A stretch of 5,624 bases of DNA, from NCBI GenBank assembly GCA_001438985.1, contig LIAZ01000081.1, positions 1 through 5,624 on the forward strand, read 5' to 3'. The first letter of the stretch is position 1; every line of letters starts with the position of its first letter. The notes beneath the pieces are model-generated. The model made no database searches, was not told where the DNA came from, and was given only the letters and a program-made list of their open reading frames with translations. The DNA comes from Acidimicrobium sp. BACL17 MAG-120823-bin42. Its GTDB lineage: Bacteria > Actinomycetota > Acidimicrobiia > Acidimicrobiales > Ilumatobacteraceae. The translations under genes were made by a program, and so were the position numbers. This document shows positions 3,894 through 5,624 of the stretch, in pieces.

Positions 3894-5624
3894 GCTTTGC
3901 AGTACGCAAACGAAGTGAGTTGGTTACAACAAACACGCTTGAAAACGCCATTGCCAGACCTGCCCACATTGGATTCATATATCCAAGCGCGGCTAGTGGT
4001 ATTGCAGCGGCATTGTAAGCAAACGCCCAAAAAACGTTTGCGCTGATGGTGCGTAGCGTGGCTCGTGAGAGCAGAATCGCGTCAGACACAAGGCGAAGAT
4101 CGCCACTCACAATAGTGAGGTCGCTTGCATTCATTGCAACATCTGTTCCCGTGCCCATCGCAATACCGACATCTGCCTGCGCAAGTGCAGCTGCATCATT
4201 TACACCGTCGCCTACCATGGCGACTGCATAACCGCGCTGTTGTAAATCGGCAACAACACGAACCTTTTCTGCTGGCAGTACGCCTGCGATCACGTGCTGC
4301 TCATCTGTGTCAATCCCCACAAGTTCGGCTACCGCAACTGCTGTCGCACGGTTGTCGCCGGTGAGCAATACCGAACGCAAACCAAGGTTCCGTAAATCTG
4401 AAATCGCTTCTGCACTGTGTTGCTTTGGCTGATCGGCGATCACGCACACGCCCTTTGCGGCCCCGTCATAGGCGACCAACACTGCCGTGTTTCCCGAATT
4501 GCGCGCAGTGTGCAATGCCTCTCTCATTTCTTTTGACACAATCGTGAGTTGCTTTTCAAACAATGGCTCTCCACCAACCATTACTCGTTTTCCGTTCACC
4601 ACCCCAACCGTGCCCATTCCTGCAATTGATTCAAAGTGCCCGACTGCTGCAAGAGAGCCCAACTCGGTTCGCGCCGCCAATGCAATTGCTTTCGCTACTG
4701 GATGCTCACTTGCGTGTTCTAGCGCTCCCGCATAGCCAAGAATTTCAGACCGCTCCACTCCACTTGCGCATATAACGTCAACAAGCTGCATCACTCCTGT
4801 GGTGATAGTCCCCGTTTTATCAAACACCACTGTGTCGATTCTGCGAGTACTTTGCAATACATCAACGCCCTTAATCACAATGCCCATCTGTGCGGCGCGA
4901 CCACTTCCCACCATCAAGGCTGTTGGTGTTGCGAGGCCTAACGCACATGGGCACGCAATAATCAACACTGCCACAGCCGCAGTAAAGGCATCAGCAACCC
5001 GATCAACATTGTCGCCAACGATGTACCAGCCAGCAAAGGTAAGTAACGAAATCGCAATCACTGTTGGCACAAACACACTGCTGACTCGATCTGCCAAACG
5101 TTGAACTGGGGCTTTGGTCGACTGAGCATCGCGCACAAGTTTTGTCATTTGCGCAAACGTTGAATCTGCACCAACTCGACGTGCTTTTACAATGAGACGC
5201 CCCGAAAGGTTGACCGTTGTTCCGGTTACTTTGCTACCGGTTGCAACATCAACGGGAACACTTTCTCCCGTCAACATTGAGGCGTCAATTGTTGACTCGC
5301 CTTCTTGCACAATTCCATCGGCGGCAATAATTTCTCCTGGACGGACGACAATCAAATCACCAACTGTGATCAATGCTGCTTCAATCACAACTTCTTCGCC
5401 GTCGCGCAACACCGTGGCACTACGTGCACCCAATGCAAGCAACGCACGCAGCGCATCTCCTGCTCGCCGCTTTGCTCGTGCCTCAAAGAAACGACCTGCT
5501 AACAAGAACACGGTTACCGCAACTGCAACCTCGAAATATACATGTGGCGCAGACGACATCCCCGACATATCGTGAATTTCAGTAGCTCCGCCCCATAACA
5601 AAGCCCACACTGACCAACCGGTTG
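3856..5624 (-). CDS. copA: Cu+-type P1B heavy-metal translocating ATPase (5' end beyond window)
   Basis: 588 residues are visible, open to the right edge, so the N-terminal metal-binding domain and first membrane helices are missing. In order: end of a helix and a Met/His loop (HDMSGMSS, 17-24), a helix leading to EARAKRRA (47-54), the actuator domain with TGES (118-121), helices at about 183-202 and 211-235, the CPC metal site in ACPCALGLATP (223-233), the phosphorylation site DKTGT (268-272, D268), the nucleotide-site HP (307-308), GMGTVG (335-340), TGDN (421-424), GDGVND (471-476), then two last helices. YN at 536-537 and M558-x-x-S561-S562, with CPC, are the signature of the P1B-1 group that exports Cu+ (or Ag+) from the cytoplasm using ATP. 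A Cu2+ or other P1B subtype is less likely. No CsoR gene or chaperone is in view. Its 3' end overlaps the sigma-like gene tail to tail by 38 bases. Confidence 0.93.
   Translation of the reverse strand, partial: TGWSVWALLWGGATEIHDMSGMSSAPHVYFEVAVAVTVFLLAGRFFEARAKRRAGDALRALLALGARSATVLRDGEEVVIEAALITVGDLIVVRPGEIIAADGIVQEGESTIDASMLTGESVPVDVATGSKVTGTTVNLSGRLIVKARRVGADSTFAQMTKLVRDAQSTKAPVQRLADRVSSVFVPTVIAISLLTFAGWYIVGDNVDRVADAFTAAVAVLIIACPCALGLATPTALMVGSGRAAQMGIVIKGVDVLQSTRRIDTVVFDKTGTITTGVMQLVDVICASGVERSEILGYAGALEHASEHPVAKAIALAARTELGSLAAVGHFESIAGMGTVGVVNGKRVMVGGEPLFEKQLTIVSKEMREALHTARNSGNTAVLVAYDGAAKGVCVIADQPKQHSAEAISDLRNLGLRSVLLTGDNRATAVAVAELVGIDTDEQHVIAGVLPAEKVRVVADLQQRGYAVAMVGDGVNDAAALAQADVGIAMGTGTDVAMNASDLTIVSGDLRLVSDAILLSRATLRTISANVFWAFAYNAAAIPLAALGYMNPMWAGLAMAFSSVFVVTNSLRLRTAKLTPRTAFVHATR
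3877..3907. repeat. 10-base direct repeat at the convergent gene ends
   Basis: TGCAGTACGC occurs at 3877-3886 and again at 3898-3907, a 21-base period that flanks the TAA stop (3891-3893) of the sigma-like gene. In the ATPase frame the copies give the two RTA triplets near its C-terminus (residues 573-575 and 580-582). It may be the remnant of a 21-base tandem duplication that altered the tails; chance is also possible. Confidence 0.5.

Noticed and set aside
4046..5585. Plus-strand open frames opposite the copper ATPase
   Set aside because: All are antisense to a continuous P-type ATPase with every catalytic motif and have no recognisable domains.
5608..5610. GTG at 5610 as the start of the ATPase
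   Set aside because: The frame stays open upstream to the window edge, and a start here would remove the first membrane helices that this family needs.

Overview
The window (about 50% G+C by eye) looks like a chromosomal segment of a moderate-GC actinobacterium. The reasons are a GlxR/Rv3676-like Crp regulator, an ispD-ispF-rlmB cluster of actinobacterial type, a long Gly/Arg/Pro-rich tail on RlmB, and a sigma-like protein of a kind I associate with actinobacteria. An Acidimicrobiia/Ilumatobacter-like lineage would fit, but that is inference. The DNA is packed almost end to end: there is no gene-free stretch over 30 bases, and I see no intrinsic terminator, tRNA, rRNA, mobile element or CRISPR array.

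Layout. Positions 1-1696 hold a minus-strand operon read ispD > ispF > rlmB. It has two non-mevalonate isoprenoid enzymes followed by a TrmH/RlmB-type 23S rRNA 2'-O-methyltransferase cut by the left edge. Junctions are tight: the ispF ribosome site overlaps the ispD stop, and ispF/rlmB share ATGA. Twenty-five bases away a divergent Crp/Fnr-family regulator runs from 1722 to 2387. Its stop codon directly abuts the stop of a convergent dienelactone-hydrolase-family gene (2388-3047, minus). That gene is translationally coupled (TGATG) to a very small single-helix membrane protein (3047-3175, minus) with a clear Shine-Dalgarno site.

A divergent sigma-like helix-turn-helix protein (about 3204-3893, plus) follows. 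Its tail overlaps by 38 bases the end of a convergent Cu+-type P1B ATPase (3856-5624, minus) whose N-terminus lies beyond the right edge.

How the genes relate. Only ispD/ispF share a pathway, making successive or near-successive MEP-pathway intermediates. The small membrane protein and the hydrolase form a two-gene unit. The regulator and the sigma-like protein are candidates for controlling neighbours, but no target site is evident. No dramatic new system is visible. The most interesting items are the unannotated-size membrane protein coupled to the hydrolase, the sigma-like protein with an ambiguous start, the altered ligand pocket of the Crp protein, and an unusual substrate loop in IspF.
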